A DNA stretch of 13,468 nt, taken from an uncultured Collinsella sp. (GTDB lineage Bacteria; Actinomycetota; Coriobacteriia; Coriobacteriales; Coriobacteriaceae). Made by a program: the position numbers and the translations under genes. Numbering within the stretch: the first letter of the stretch is position 1; each line of letters begins with the position of its first letter. Shown here piece after piece: positions 7,516-13,468 of the stretch. A model generated the notes under the pieces. The model did not search any database and was not told the origin of the DNA. It saw nothing but the letters and a program-made list of their open reading frames with translations. Where the stretch lies: positions 1 to 13,468 of the forward strand of contig URTB01000022.1 of NCBI GenBank assembly GCA_900550595.1, in the 5' to 3' direction.

Positions 7516-8421
7516 ATGTCCGATTCCGTTGACACGACGGTCGATACGACATCGTCGCGCGAGCTCATCAAGCGTGCCCTTTCCCATGGCAAGAAGGGCC
7601 GCATCAACAAGGACCTGTCCAACAAGATTATGCTCGGCGTGTTTCGCGCCGCGGCCTATATCACCACCCTGGTGTTGCTTGCCATCATCGCCTACGTGGT
7701 CATCAACGGTCTTCCGCATATCTCGCTCGACTTTATCTTCGGCTGGCCGCAGGGCGTAAACGCCGAGGGTGGCATCTGGCCCACGATCGTCTCGACCATC
7801 TACGTGACGGCGCTCGCCATGCTCATCTGCACGCCGGTTGCCGTCTTGGCTGCGGTCTATCTGGCCGAATACGCCAAGCAGGGCAAGGTCGTCGACATCA
7901 TTCGCTATGCTGCCGATGCCCTGGCCTCGGTGCCTTCCATCGTTATGGGCCTCTTTGGTTACGCCTTGTTTGTTGAGGCCATGGGCCTGGGCCTTTCGAT
8001 GGTTTCGGCCGCTCTGGCGCTGGCGCTTCTGATGCTGCCCATCGTCATGCGCACCACCGAGGAGGCAATTCGCGCCGTTCCGCGCTATATCCGTTGGGGC
8101 GCATATGGCCTGGGCGCCACCAAGTGGCAGGTCGTCTCCAAGATCGTGCTTCCTTCTGCCTTTGGCCGCATTGCCACCGGCATCGTCCTTGCCATCGGTC
8201 GCGCCATCGGCGAGACCGCGGTGGTGCTCTACACCATGGGTCAGGCCATCAATCTGCCGATCTCGCCGCTCGATTCCGGTCGTCCCATGACCGTTCACCT
8301 CTATTTGCTTGCCAACGACGGCATCAACATGAACGCAGCCTACGGCACTGCGCTTTTGCTGATGGCGATTATTCTGGCCTTCAACCTGTTTGCGCGTTAT
8401 CTGTCGCGCAAGCGCCGCTAG
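7516..8421 (+). CDS. pstA: Phosphate ABC transporter permease PstA
   Basis: PstA is the second membrane subunit of the phosphate importer. The 301-residue protein has an approximately 40-residue hydrophilic N-terminus, then about six hydrophobic helices (first near 44-64). Near 195-214 is the ABC coupling loop WGAYGLGATKWQVVSKIVLP, followed by GIVLAIGRAIGETAVVLYT, a PstA/PstC hallmark. Order after pstC and before pstB, and the fit to the family's usual length of about 280-300 residues, support PstA rather than a second PstC. ATG 7516 follows the pstC stop by three bases, with the purine-rich AGAGGGGGTAGG just upstream. Confidence 0.94.
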   Translation: MSDSVDTTVDTTSSRELIKRALSHGKKGRINKDLSNKIMLGVFRAAAYITTLVLLAIIAYVVINGLPHISLDFIFGWPQGVNAEGGIWPTIVSTIYVTALAMLICTPVAVLAAVYLAEYAKQGKVVDIIRYAADALASVPSIVMGLFGYALFVEAMGLGLSMVSAALALALLMLPIVMRTTEEAIRAVPRYIRWGAYGLGATKWQVVSKIVLPSAFGRIATGIVLAIGRAIGETAVVLYTMGQAINLPISPLDSGRPMTVHLYLLANDGINMNAAYGTALLLMAIILAFNLFARYLSRKRR

Positions 8422-8433
8422 TTAAGGAGTCCC

Positions 8434-9237
8434 ATGTCCGTCTATCAGTCCGCTCCCACGCCGGAGCAAGCGGCCATCACAGCCAAGGATTTCAACTTTT
8501 GGTACGGTGACTTTCATGCGCTGACGGGGCTCGACCTCAACATCGCCAAAAACGCCATCACCTCGTTTATCGGTCCTTCGGGCTGTGGTAAATCGACGTT
8601 TTTGCGCTGCATCAACCGTATGAACGACCTTATCGAGGGTACTCGCGTCGAGGGCACCATGACACTCGACGGCAACGATATCTATGCCGAGGGCGTCGAC
8701 CCGGTCGACCTTCGTCGCCGCGTGGGCATGATTTTTCAGCAGCCCAACCCGTTTCCCAAATCCATCTACGAGAATGTCGCTTTTGGCCCTCGTCTGCAGG
8801 GCGTGACTAGCAAAAGCGACCTCGACGACATCGTGGAAGAATCGCTCAAGCGCGCCAACCTCTGGAAAGAGGTATCCAATCAGCTCAACAAGGATGGTTT
8901 GGCGCTCTCGGGCGGTCAACAGCAGCGTCTGTGCATCGCGCGTGTGCTTGCGGTGCAGCCCGATGTCCTTCTGATGGACGAGCCCTGCTCCGCCATCGAC
9001 CCCACGTCCGTATCTAAGGTCGAGGATCTGATGGCCGAGCTGGCGCCCGAGATGACGATCATCATCGTCACGCATTCTATGCAGCAGGCCGCTCGCATTA
9101 GCGACTACACCGCATTTTTCTTGCAGGAAGTTGCCGGTGAGCCCGCCACGCTCATCGAGTATGGTCAAACCGACGCGATCTTCACCAGCCCGGTGGATTC
9201 GCGGACGGAAGACTATATCACCGGCCGCTTTGGCTGA
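8434..9237 (+). CDS. pstB: Phosphate ABC transporter ATPase PstB
   Basis: PstB is the cytoplasmic ATPase that drives phosphate uptake through PstCA. In the 267-residue protein the Walker A loop is GPSGCGKST (47-55), the Q-loop lies in [12 protein letters not shown], the ABC signature is LSGGQQQR (158-165), the Walker B is VLLMDEP (178-184) with catalytic Glu183, and the H-loop histidine is His214 in VTHSMQQA. The phrase [11 protein letters not shown] after Walker A and the PCSAIDP after Walker B are characteristic of PstB within ABC ATPases. The start ATG 8434 has AAGGAG six to ten bases upstream, 12 bases after the pstA stop. It is the last gene before the 92-base structured gap leading to phoU. 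Confidence 0.96.
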   Translation: MSVYQSAPTPEQAAITAKDFNFWYGDFHALTGLDLNIAKNAITSFIGPSGCGKSTFLRCINRMNDLIEGTRVEGTMTLDGNDIYAEGVDPVDLRRRVGMIFQQPNPFPKSIYENVAFGPRLQGVTSKSDLDDIVEESLKRANLWKEVSNQLNKDGLALSGGQQQRLCIARVLAVQPDVLLMDEPCSAIDPTSVSKVEDLMAELAPEMTIIIVTHSMQQAARISDYTAFFLQEVAGEPATLIEYGQTDAIFTSPVDSRTEDYITGRFG

Positions 9238-9262
9238 TCGGTGCGACTAGTCCCAAGCCGAT

Positions 9263-9310
9263 CGGACCTGGTCCGGTGCGTATTCACTGTGCGGGCGGCA
9301 TGACCGCACC
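9263..9310 (+). other. Structured pstB-phoU intergenic segment with competing stems
   Basis: Three inverted repeats lie in the 92-base gap. CGGAC (9263-9267) pairs with GTCCG (9271-9275). GTGCGG (9289-9294) pairs with CCGCAC (9304-9309). GGTGCG (9276-9280, with G 9275) can instead pair with CGCACC (9305-9310). The last two compete for the same 3' strand. No T run follows, so this is not a standard terminator. It might process or stabilise the pst message or tune phoU; this is inferred from pairing only. Confidence 0.35.
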
Positions 9311-9329
9311 CAACTGATTGGAGTGAACC

Positions 9330-10187
9330 ATGCGCAAACTGTTTTCCCGTCAGCTCATCGAGGCCCGTCACGAGATGTTGAGCATCTACGAGGCCGTCGA
9401 TCTTGCCCTTCACGACGCCGTGAAGGCCTATGTGACCGACGACCGCAAGCTCGCCACTAAGACCAAGAAGCGCACGCTTTCGATTGATGCTCGCTGCGCC
9501 AACTTGGAGGCCGTGTGCTACAACCTGATCGCTACGCAGTCGCCGGTCGCCTCCGACTTCCGTTTGCTGCAGACGATTATCTACGTCGACTTTAACCTGC
9601 AGCGCATGACCGATAAGGTTCGCCAGATCTGCCGCGCCACGCGTCACATGGTCAAGGCCGACATCTCGCTGCCTCAGGAGCTCGTCGGCACGGTTGAGGC
9701 CGAGGCCGAGGCCGTGTACCAGGTGCTGGGCTCGTCGCTGTCCGCGCTCGTCACCAACGACATGTCCATCATCTGCAACCTGGCCGTTGAGGATGAGCCG
9801 GTACATGCGGCGTACGAGAAGTTCTTCCGTACCTTTAACCGCATGGACACCGGCGATTTTATGGACGACGACAGCAACTATGACGACCTGCGCCGTGCCA
9901 TCATGGTTTCGCGCTACCTCGATCGCATTGCCTCGATTTCCATCGATGCCGCCTGCCGTCTGACCTTTCTTTTGACCGGACAGCATATGACTGCCGGCGA
10001 TATCGCCCGTACGGATGAGGACGAGCTCGAGAGCATGCGCGTGCCTTCGGGCGAGGGCGTCATTATGAGGCCCGCCGTGGATGCACGCTTTGTTGCCAAG
10101 GTGCCCGCTAACGAGGTGAGCGAGGGTCTTCGCTACCTGTTGGATCATCTTGAGGACGAGGATGATGCCGAGGACGACGAGGAGTAG
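9330..10187 (+). CDS. phoU: PhoU-family phosphate signalling protein with acidic C-terminal extension
   Basis: PhoU proteins sit between the Pst transporter and the PhoR sensor kinase and hold the Pho response off when phosphate is plentiful. The first 215 or so residues are all-helical and keep the two-repeat PhoU layout. Repeat 1 is near 50-107 (SDFRLLQTIIYVDFNLQRMTDKV) and repeat 2 near 124-212 (RRAIMVSRYLDRIASISIDAA). The usual metal-ligand motif LERIGDH is altered in both repeats: LQRMTD and LDRIAS. About 70 extra residues follow, ending in an acidic run (DEDDAEDDEE). The start is ATG 9330 with GGAG six bases upstream. Position after pstB strongly supports the call; exact signalling role is inferred, since no phoR/phoP is in view. 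Confidence 0.86.
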   Translation: MRKLFSRQLIEARHEMLSIYEAVDLALHDAVKAYVTDDRKLATKTKKRTLSIDARCANLEAVCYNLIATQSPVASDFRLLQTIIYVDFNLQRMTDKVRQICRATRHMVKADISLPQELVGTVEAEAEAVYQVLGSSLSALVTNDMSIICNLAVEDEPVHAAYEKFFRTFNRMDTGDFMDDDSNYDDLRRAIMVSRYLDRIASISIDAACRLTFLLTGQHMTAGDIARTDEDELESMRVPSGEGVIMRPAVDARFVAKVPANEVSEGLRYLLDHLEDEDDAEDDEE

Positions 10188-10224
10188 GGTACCCCGTTCG
10201 TTGAGAGATTGTAAATACCTAAGG

Positions 10225-10263
10225 GAGCGCGGCCTTGCGGATGCGGGGCTGCGCTCTTGCGTT
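10225..10263 (+). terminator. Probable terminator after phoU
   Basis: GAGCGCGGCC (10225-10234) pairs with GGCTGCGCTC (10247-10256) over ten base pairs with one wobble and a 12-base loop. The following TTGCGTT is only a weak T tract, so termination may be partial. It lies between phoU and yggS. Confidence 0.6.
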
Positions 10264-10306
10264 AGCATGGGACTACTTGTTGTGCTGTTAGCGGAGGCGA
10301 TTGGCA

Positions 10307-11044
10307 ATGGATAACTATTTGAATGTAATGCGCGCTCGCCGCGAGCAGATACTCGAGCGTTTCTATGCCGCGCTCGATCGTGCCGGGAGGCCCCGCGATG
10401 CCGCGCGTTTGATTGCCGTATCCAAGACCGTCGGCGTCGATGAGACCATCGCGGCCATCCAGGTGGGATATCGCCATTTTGCCGAGAACCGTCCGCAAGA
10501 GCTCGTCCGCAAGCTTACAGGTCTGGCGGAGCATCCGGAGCTGCCCGAGGTGCGCTTTGATATGATCGGCAACCTTCAGACCAACAAGATTAACGCGGTG
10601 TTGGGTTCGGCCGAGCTGATTCATTCGGTGGGGTCGCTTCATTTGGCGCAGGCGATCTCGAGCCGTGCCATTCGCAAGATCGAAGCGGGCGAGCTCGTCG
10701 CCCCCCAGCAGGTGCTGATCGAGGTTAACGTAAGCGGCGAGGAGTCCAAGGGCGGCTTTTCGCCCGATGAGATTCGTGGCGTTGCCGGCGAGCTTGCGGA
10801 ACTTGAGGGAATTTGTGTGCAGGGCCTTATGACTATGGCCCCTCGGGGGAACAAGGATGTGGCGCGTCGCACCTTTGCCGGGCTGCGAGAGCTGAGAGAT
10901 GAGCTGGAGGCGGCGCATCCCGATCTGAGGCTGCCCGAGCTTTCTTGTGGCATGAGCGAGGACTTTGAGCCTGCCCTTGAGGAGGGCTCTACGCTCGTTC
11001 GCCTGGGCAGGGTAGTATTTAGCCCGGAGTTTGCAGTAAAATAG
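10307..11044 (+). CDS. yggS: PLP-homeostasis protein, YggS/YlmE family
   Basis: YggS proteins are single-domain, alanine-racemase-fold proteins that bind pyridoxal phosphate and balance free PLP and amino-acid pools; no enzymatic reaction is firmly known. The 245-residue protein has the PLP lysine Lys40 in IAVSKTV, FAENRPQEL (58-66), MIGNLQTNKI, IEVNVSGEESKGGF, GLMTMAP and the C-terminal LSCGMSEDFEPALEEGSTLVRLGRVVF. The usual WHFIG before LQ-NK reads RFDMIG here. I chose ATG 10307, nine bases after GGAGG (10293-10297); an in-frame TTG at 10301 is only three bases from it. In Gram-positives this gene (ylmE) normally adjoins ylmD and sepF; the sepF side is kept. Confidence 0.93.
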   Translation: MDNYLNVMRARREQILERFYAALDRAGRPRDAARLIAVSKTVGVDETIAAIQVGYRHFAENRPQELVRKLTGLAEHPELPEVRFDMIGNLQTNKINAVLGSAELIHSVGSLHLAQAISSRAIRKIEAGELVAPQQVLIEVNVSGEESKGGFSPDEIRGVAGELAELEGICVQGLMTMAPRGNKDVARRTFAGLRELRDELEAAHPDLRLPELSCGMSEDFEPALEEGSTLVRLGRVVFSPEFAVK

Positions 11045-11104
11045 GGCTCTGAAGTGCGCACTGGTTTACAGAGCGCCTGCACTAAACCGTGAGAGGACAC
11101 AACC

Positions 11105-11830
11105 ATGGGCTTCCTTGACGAGATTAAAAATAAGATGCACCTGGGCGGCCAGCAGGGTTACGACCAGGGCTATGACCAGGATGACGACTACGGCTACGAT
11201 GACGGCTACGATGATGGCTATCAGAACAACGGCTACAGCGGCGCCTCGGGCGAGGGTTTCTATACCCAGGACGAGCCGAGCAACGGCCTGCTGGGGCAGA
11301 CGCGCCGCGGTGAGGCCGAGTCGGTCGCGGTGTACACGCGCTCCGGCCAGCTGGTCGGCGATGACTCCCGTCATGCAACGACGTACAATCCGCCGTCGCG
11401 TTCTCAGGATAGTGTCGCGGGCGGCTATCGTCCCGGCGCTTACGACACGCCGTCGAGCTATGCCGAGAGCGCTCGCGCTCGCGCCGCGGCACCTGCGCCC
11501 GCTCCTGCGCCGAGCGACGCTTCGGCCTATGCGAGCAACATCATTAACGCCACGCCGCAGCTGCCTGCCTATGTTCTGCGTCCCGAGAGCTATGACGATG
11601 TCGAGACCGTTGTCCGCCGTGTGCGCACCAAGCAGCCCGTTGCGCTGATTTTTGTTGGCGTTCGCACCGAGGTCGCCAAGCGTGTCCTGGACTTTAGCTA
11701 TGGCTTTGCCTGCGGCCTGGGCGCTACGGTCAAAGAGGTGGGCGATCGCGTGTTTATGGTGCTGCCCGCCGGCTGCGAGGTCAAGGATTCGGACCTCAAG
11801 AAGCTGCGCGCCGACGGCTACCTTAAGTAA
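11105..11830 (+). CDS. sepF: Cell division protein SepF with Tyr/Asp/Gly-rich linker
   Basis: SepF binds the FtsZ C-terminal peptide and anchors it to the membrane; where FtsA is missing it is the main tether. The 241-residue protein starts with a short amphipathic membrane-binding helix (MGFLDEIKNKMHLG, 1-14). A low-complexity Gly-Tyr-Asp-rich stretch follows (16-45), then a long disordered linker with an Ala-Pro run (127-136), and the SepF core domain (about 156-222, including LRPESYDDVETVVRRVR and GVGDRVF-like EVGDRVFMVLPAG). It is longer than most SepFs because of the linker. ATG 11105 has AGAGGA about 7 bases upstream. The stop TAA at 11828-11830 is in frame with the following yggT. Confidence 0.93.
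   Translation: MGFLDEIKNKMHLGGQQGYDQGYDQDDDYGYDDGYDDGYQNNGYSGASGEGFYTQDEPSNGLLGQTRRGEAESVAVYTRSGQLVGDDSRHATTYNPPSRSQDSVAGGYRPGAYDTPSSYAESARARAAAPAPAPAPSDASAYASNIINATPQLPAYVLRPESYDDVETVVRRVRTKQPVALIFVGVRTEVAKRVLDFSYGFACGLGATVKEVGDRVFMVLPAGCEVKDSDLKKLRADGYLK
11153..11221 (+). repeat. Twelve-base imperfect tandem repeats inside sepF
   Basis: CAGGGTTACGAC and CAGGGCTATGAC lie back to back (11153-11176), and GGCTACGATGAC and GGCTACGATGAT follow back to back (11192-11215) with a further GGCTAT. They encode QGYD and GYDD units. The in-frame 12-base period suggests growth by slippage or duplication, so copy number may vary between strains. Confidence 0.7.
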
Positions 11831-11839
11831 ACCCAAGAC

Positions 11840-11845
11840 GAGGAG
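11840..11845 (+). promoter_or_regulatory. Ribosome binding site that points to an ATC start for yggT
   Basis: GAGGAG at 11840-11845 is a good Shine-Dalgarno match ten bases after the sepF stop. Six bases downstream is ATC (11852-11854), exactly where the YggT family begins; the closest standard start, GTG 11915, is 70 bases away with no ribosome site. Confidence 0.6.
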
Positions 11846-11851
11846 ATTCTC

Positions 11852-12133
11852 ATCAACATCTACACCATTGTCCAGCTGGTAAACACGCTGTTCAACTTCT
11901 ATTCCACGCTCATCGTGGTCTATTGCTTTATGACGTGGATTCCCATGAAGCAGGGCGGCCTGCTGCAGGATATCGCCGCGGTGCTCGATAGCGTCTGCGG
12001 TCCGTGGCTCAACCTGTTTCGTCGGTTTATTCCGCCGATGGGCGGCGTTGATTTTTCGCCGGTCGTTGCGATTATTGCGTTGCAGTTGGTGCAGAGGCTG
12101 ATTCTGCAGCTTCTTATAGGTATACTCGTATAG
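11852..12133 (+). CDS. yggT: YggT/YlmG-family membrane protein, apparently with a non-standard start codon
   Basis: YggT (YlmG) is a small integral membrane protein of the sepF-divIVA neighbourhood, linked to division or osmotic tolerance; its biochemical role is not established. Read from ATC 11852 the product is 93 residues. Its first membrane segment is near 2-30 (NIYTIVQLVNTLFNFYSTLI), followed by the family motif PWLNLFRRFIPPMGGVDFSP (51-70) and a second membrane segment (71-92). The frame is open from the sepF stop (11828-11830) onward but contains no ATG, GTG or TTG until GTG 11915, which would remove most of helix 1. GAGGAG stands six bases before ATC 11852; ATT 11846 touches it and is less likely. 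So an ATC start coupled to sepF is the best reading; a base error or strain mutation of an ATG is the alternative. The family call itself is firm. Confidence 0.85.
   Translation: MNIYTIVQLVNTLFNFYSTLIVVYCFMTWIPMKQGGLLQDIAAVLDSVCGPWLNLFRRFIPPMGGVDFSPVVAIIALQLVQRLILQLLIGILV
12098..12126 (+). promoter_or_regulatory. Candidate divIVA promoter in the end of yggT
   Basis: TATACT (12121-12126) matches the -10 consensus at 5/6 and lies 17 bases after CTGATT (12098-12103), a 3/6 match to the -35. It overlaps the last codons of yggT and would start transcription about 63 bases before divIVA. A palindrome CGGGCGCCCG (12155-12164) lies between it and the ribosome site. Consensus match only. Confidence 0.35.
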
Positions 12134-12195
12134 AACTGGCTTAGTAACTTACGTCGGGCGCCCGGCGCCAAGGCGATGATAAAGGAGAACTTGTT

Positions 12196-12873
12196 ATGGC
12201 TATTACCCCTGCTGACATCCAGGCTCAGACTTTCTCTGAGGCCAAGCGCGGCTATGATCCCGCCGAGGTCGACGTCTTTTTGGAGACGCTGTCCTCCGAG
12301 GTTGACGCTATGCTTGCCAAGATTGTCGATCTTAAGGGTCGTCTGACTGCCACCGAGCAGCAGCTTGCCGACACGCAGGCTCAGCTTGCCCAGGCTCAGG
12401 ACGCTGCCGCTCAGGCCGTTCCCGCCGCTCCTGTGGCCGCTCCCGCACCCGACTTCTCCGCTCAGGAGCGCCAGATCTCCGCTGCGCTGATCGCTGCCCA
12501 GCAGACCGCCGAGGGCATCGTCAACGATGCCAACGAGAACGCTGAGCGCATCCGCAACGAAGCCGACGCCAAGGCCCGCGAGGTCATCCGTCAGGCCCTG
12601 ACCGAGAAGCAGGCCGAGCTCGAGGAGATTGACCGTCTGAAGGCTTCCCGTGAGGAGTTCAAGGCCGAGTACCTCAAGCTCATCCAGCATTTCATGGACG
12701 ATGCCCAGAATTCCTTCCCGTCCGACCTTATGGCCTCCACGCCGGTCGGTTCTGCGGCTTCTCCTGCAGTGACCGTTCCCGCCGCCGAGCCGCTGCCTGT
12801 CGCTGATCCGGTTGTCCCCGTGGCCGACCCCTTCGCCCCGATCGACAACTTTGCCGCCGACGACCTGGACTAG
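12196..12873 (+). CDS. divIVA: DivIVA/Wag31-family polar and septal coiled-coil protein
   Basis: DivIVA gathers at negatively curved membrane (septum and poles) and recruits cell-wall and division proteins. The 225-residue product has the conserved N-terminal lipid-binding domain (1-33: ITPADIQAQTFSEAKRGYD, then EVDVFL). A coiled coil (about 34-74, rich in Gln/Ala heptads) is followed by an Ala-Pro break (75-86), a second coiled coil (about 88-170) and a Pro/Val/Asp-rich disordered tail. ATG 12196 is preceded by AAAGGAG (12181-12187), eight bases away. Codon choice is strongly biased to the C-ending set also seen in ftsZ, which suggests high expression. It ends the sepF-yggT-divIVA series and is followed by a strong terminator. 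Confidence 0.94.
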   Translation: MAITPADIQAQTFSEAKRGYDPAEVDVFLETLSSEVDAMLAKIVDLKGRLTATEQQLADTQAQLAQAQDAAAQAVPAAPVAAPAPDFSAQERQISAALIAAQQTAEGIVNDANENAERIRNEADAKAREVIRQALTEKQAELEEIDRLKASREEFKAEYLKLIQHFMDDAQNSFPSDLMASTPVGSAASPAVTVPAAEPLPVADPVVPVADPFAPIDNFAADDLD

Positions 12874-12903
12874 CGCCAGAGCTACAATCTCGTGTCCTTA
12901 AGA

Positions 12904-12931
12904 GGAGCTCGCACCTGCGGGCTCCTTTTTT
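12904..12931 (+). terminator. Rho-independent terminator after divIVA
   Basis: GGAGCTCGC (12904-12912) pairs with GCGGGCTCC (12917-12925) with one wobble and the loop ACCT, followed by six Ts. It lies about 30 bases after the divIVA stop and closes the + strand unit. Confidence 0.92.
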
Positions 12932-12949
12932 GTGGCTGCATACGGGTTG

Positions 12950-12994
12950 GGAAACAAAACGCCGAGCTCTGCGTACGATAGGGCAGAACTCGGC
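12950..12994 (-). terminator. Rho-independent terminator of the nitroreductase gene
   Basis: Read on the - strand, GCCGAGTTCTGC (12994-12983) pairs with GCAGAGCTCGGC (12972-12961) with one mismatch and a ten-base loop, followed by GTTTTGTTTC. It lies about 45 bases after the stop of the - strand gene and faces the divIVA terminator, so the two converging units are insulated. Confidence 0.78.
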
Positions 12995-13040
12995 GAAAGG
13001 GTGCGCGGTAAAAGGTAGATTTTAGGGCATGTGCCAAAAA

Positions 13041-13468
13041 CTACTTGAGGAGGAAGTCGGAGAGGGGAATGGTGCGGGCATCGCGATGCTCGGGATCGGC
13101 GATGTGGTCGGCAGGATAGCCGCAGACGAGCATGTGATAGGGATAGACGCCCTCGGGCAGGTTGAACCGCTCTCGGGCTAGCTCGGGCTTAAAATGGCAT
13201 ACCCAACACGTTCCCAGACCCTGCTCCTCGGCCTCCATCATCATTTGATCGCAAACAATCGAGGTGTCGATAGCGCTGGAGTTCATCTGGTCATAGGGGC
13301 GAACCCAAGCGTCGTCGGTAACGCTGCAAATGAGGAAGATGAGCGGAGCGCCAAAGATGGACCCATCACGAGCAAACCGAGGCTGACAAGCAGCCGCCTT
13401 CTCCAAAAGCTCGGGCGTATCCAACACCATCACACGGGTTGGATGATTATTACAAGCAGAAGGAGCAA
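13041..13468 (-). CDS. Nitroreductase-family FMN oxidoreductase, 5' end cut by the window
   Basis: Nitroreductase-family proteins bind FMN and reduce nitro compounds, quinones or similar acceptors with NAD(P)H; the substrate cannot be told from sequence. The frame runs to the right edge on the - strand, ending at TAG (13043-13041). The first visible residues, APSACNNHPTRVMVL, match the FMN-binding APSACNxQPW motif found near the N-terminus of this family, so roughly 25-35 residues are missing. Further family features are GAPLIFLICSV, an AIDTSIVCDQMMMEAEEQGLG helix and GTCWV, then MLVCGYPAD near the end. A GTG at 13433 is internal, not the start. The gene converges on divIVA and is unrelated in function to the cluster. 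Confidence 0.87.
   Translation of the reverse strand, partial: APSACNNHPTRVMVLDTPELLEKAAACQPRFARDGSIFGAPLIFLICSVTDDAWVRPYDQMNSSAIDTSIVCDQMMMEAEEQGLGTCWVCHFKPELARERFNLPEGVYPYHMLVCGYPADHIADPEHRDARTIPLSDFLLK

Noticed and set aside
9213..10307. Long open frame on the - strand across phoU (364 codons)
   Set aside because: It is antisense to a recognised gene and its product is rich in His, Arg and Gly with no family motif. Open antisense frames are expected where codons are strongly biased to G/C.
12155..12170. CGGGCGCCCG palindrome before divIVA as a terminator or operator
   Set aside because: It has no loop or T tract and short GC palindromes are common in GC-rich DNA. It is mentioned only as context for the divIVA promoter.
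1..13468. Mobile element, phage, toxin-antitoxin, CRISPR or biosynthetic cluster
   Set aside because: Every long + strand frame belongs to a known housekeeping family, and I see no transposase, terminal repeats or spaced repeat array.

Overview
The window reads as ordinary chromosome from a high-GC Gram-positive bacterium of the class Coriobacteriia, most probably Collinsella or a close relative. This is an inference from gene content. The cell-wall/division cluster has ftsZ, sepF, yggT and divIVA but no ftsA, as in Actinobacteria, and the codons are strongly biased to G/C. Phosphate import genes sit inside the cluster. I see no transposase, phage gene, tRNA, rRNA or CRISPR array, and no stretch of more than about 215 bases without a gene.

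Layout on the + strand. Bases 1-3386 hold the 3' part of murC, then murB and ftsQ, packed tightly; murB and ftsQ overlap by 44 bases. A 198-base AT-richer gap with candidate promoters leads to ftsZ (3585-4739), which ends at a strong intrinsic terminator. A second unit begins with a candidate PhoP/PhoB-type direct-repeat box and pgeF (ylmD/yfiH). It runs by an ATGA overlap into pstS, then pstC, pstA and pstB, and after a 92-base structured gap a phoU homologue. A hairpin follows phoU. The third unit is yggS (ylmE), sepF, yggT (ylmG) and divIVA, closed by a strong terminator. On the - strand, facing this, lies the 3' part of a nitroreductase-family gene with its own terminator.

How the genes work together. 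MurC and MurB make the UDP-MurNAc-peptide precursor. FtsQ and FtsZ belong to the divisome. SepF probably tethers FtsZ to the membrane in place of FtsA. DivIVA marks curved or polar membrane. PgeF and YggS are the usual ylmD/ylmE companions of sepF. Here the pair is split by a complete high-affinity phosphate transporter (PstSCAB) and PhoU, and pgeF is physically coupled to pstS.

The points most worth a second look are: the pst-phoU block inside the division cluster with a Pho-box-like repeat in front of pgeF; yggT, whose homologous N-terminus has no ATG/GTG/TTG start and which lies in frame behind the sepF stop codon, suggesting an ATC start; a PhoU homologue with altered metal-site motifs and an acidic tail; and a Tyr/Asp/Gly-rich repeat tract in SepF. 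I found no wholly unknown multi-gene system.
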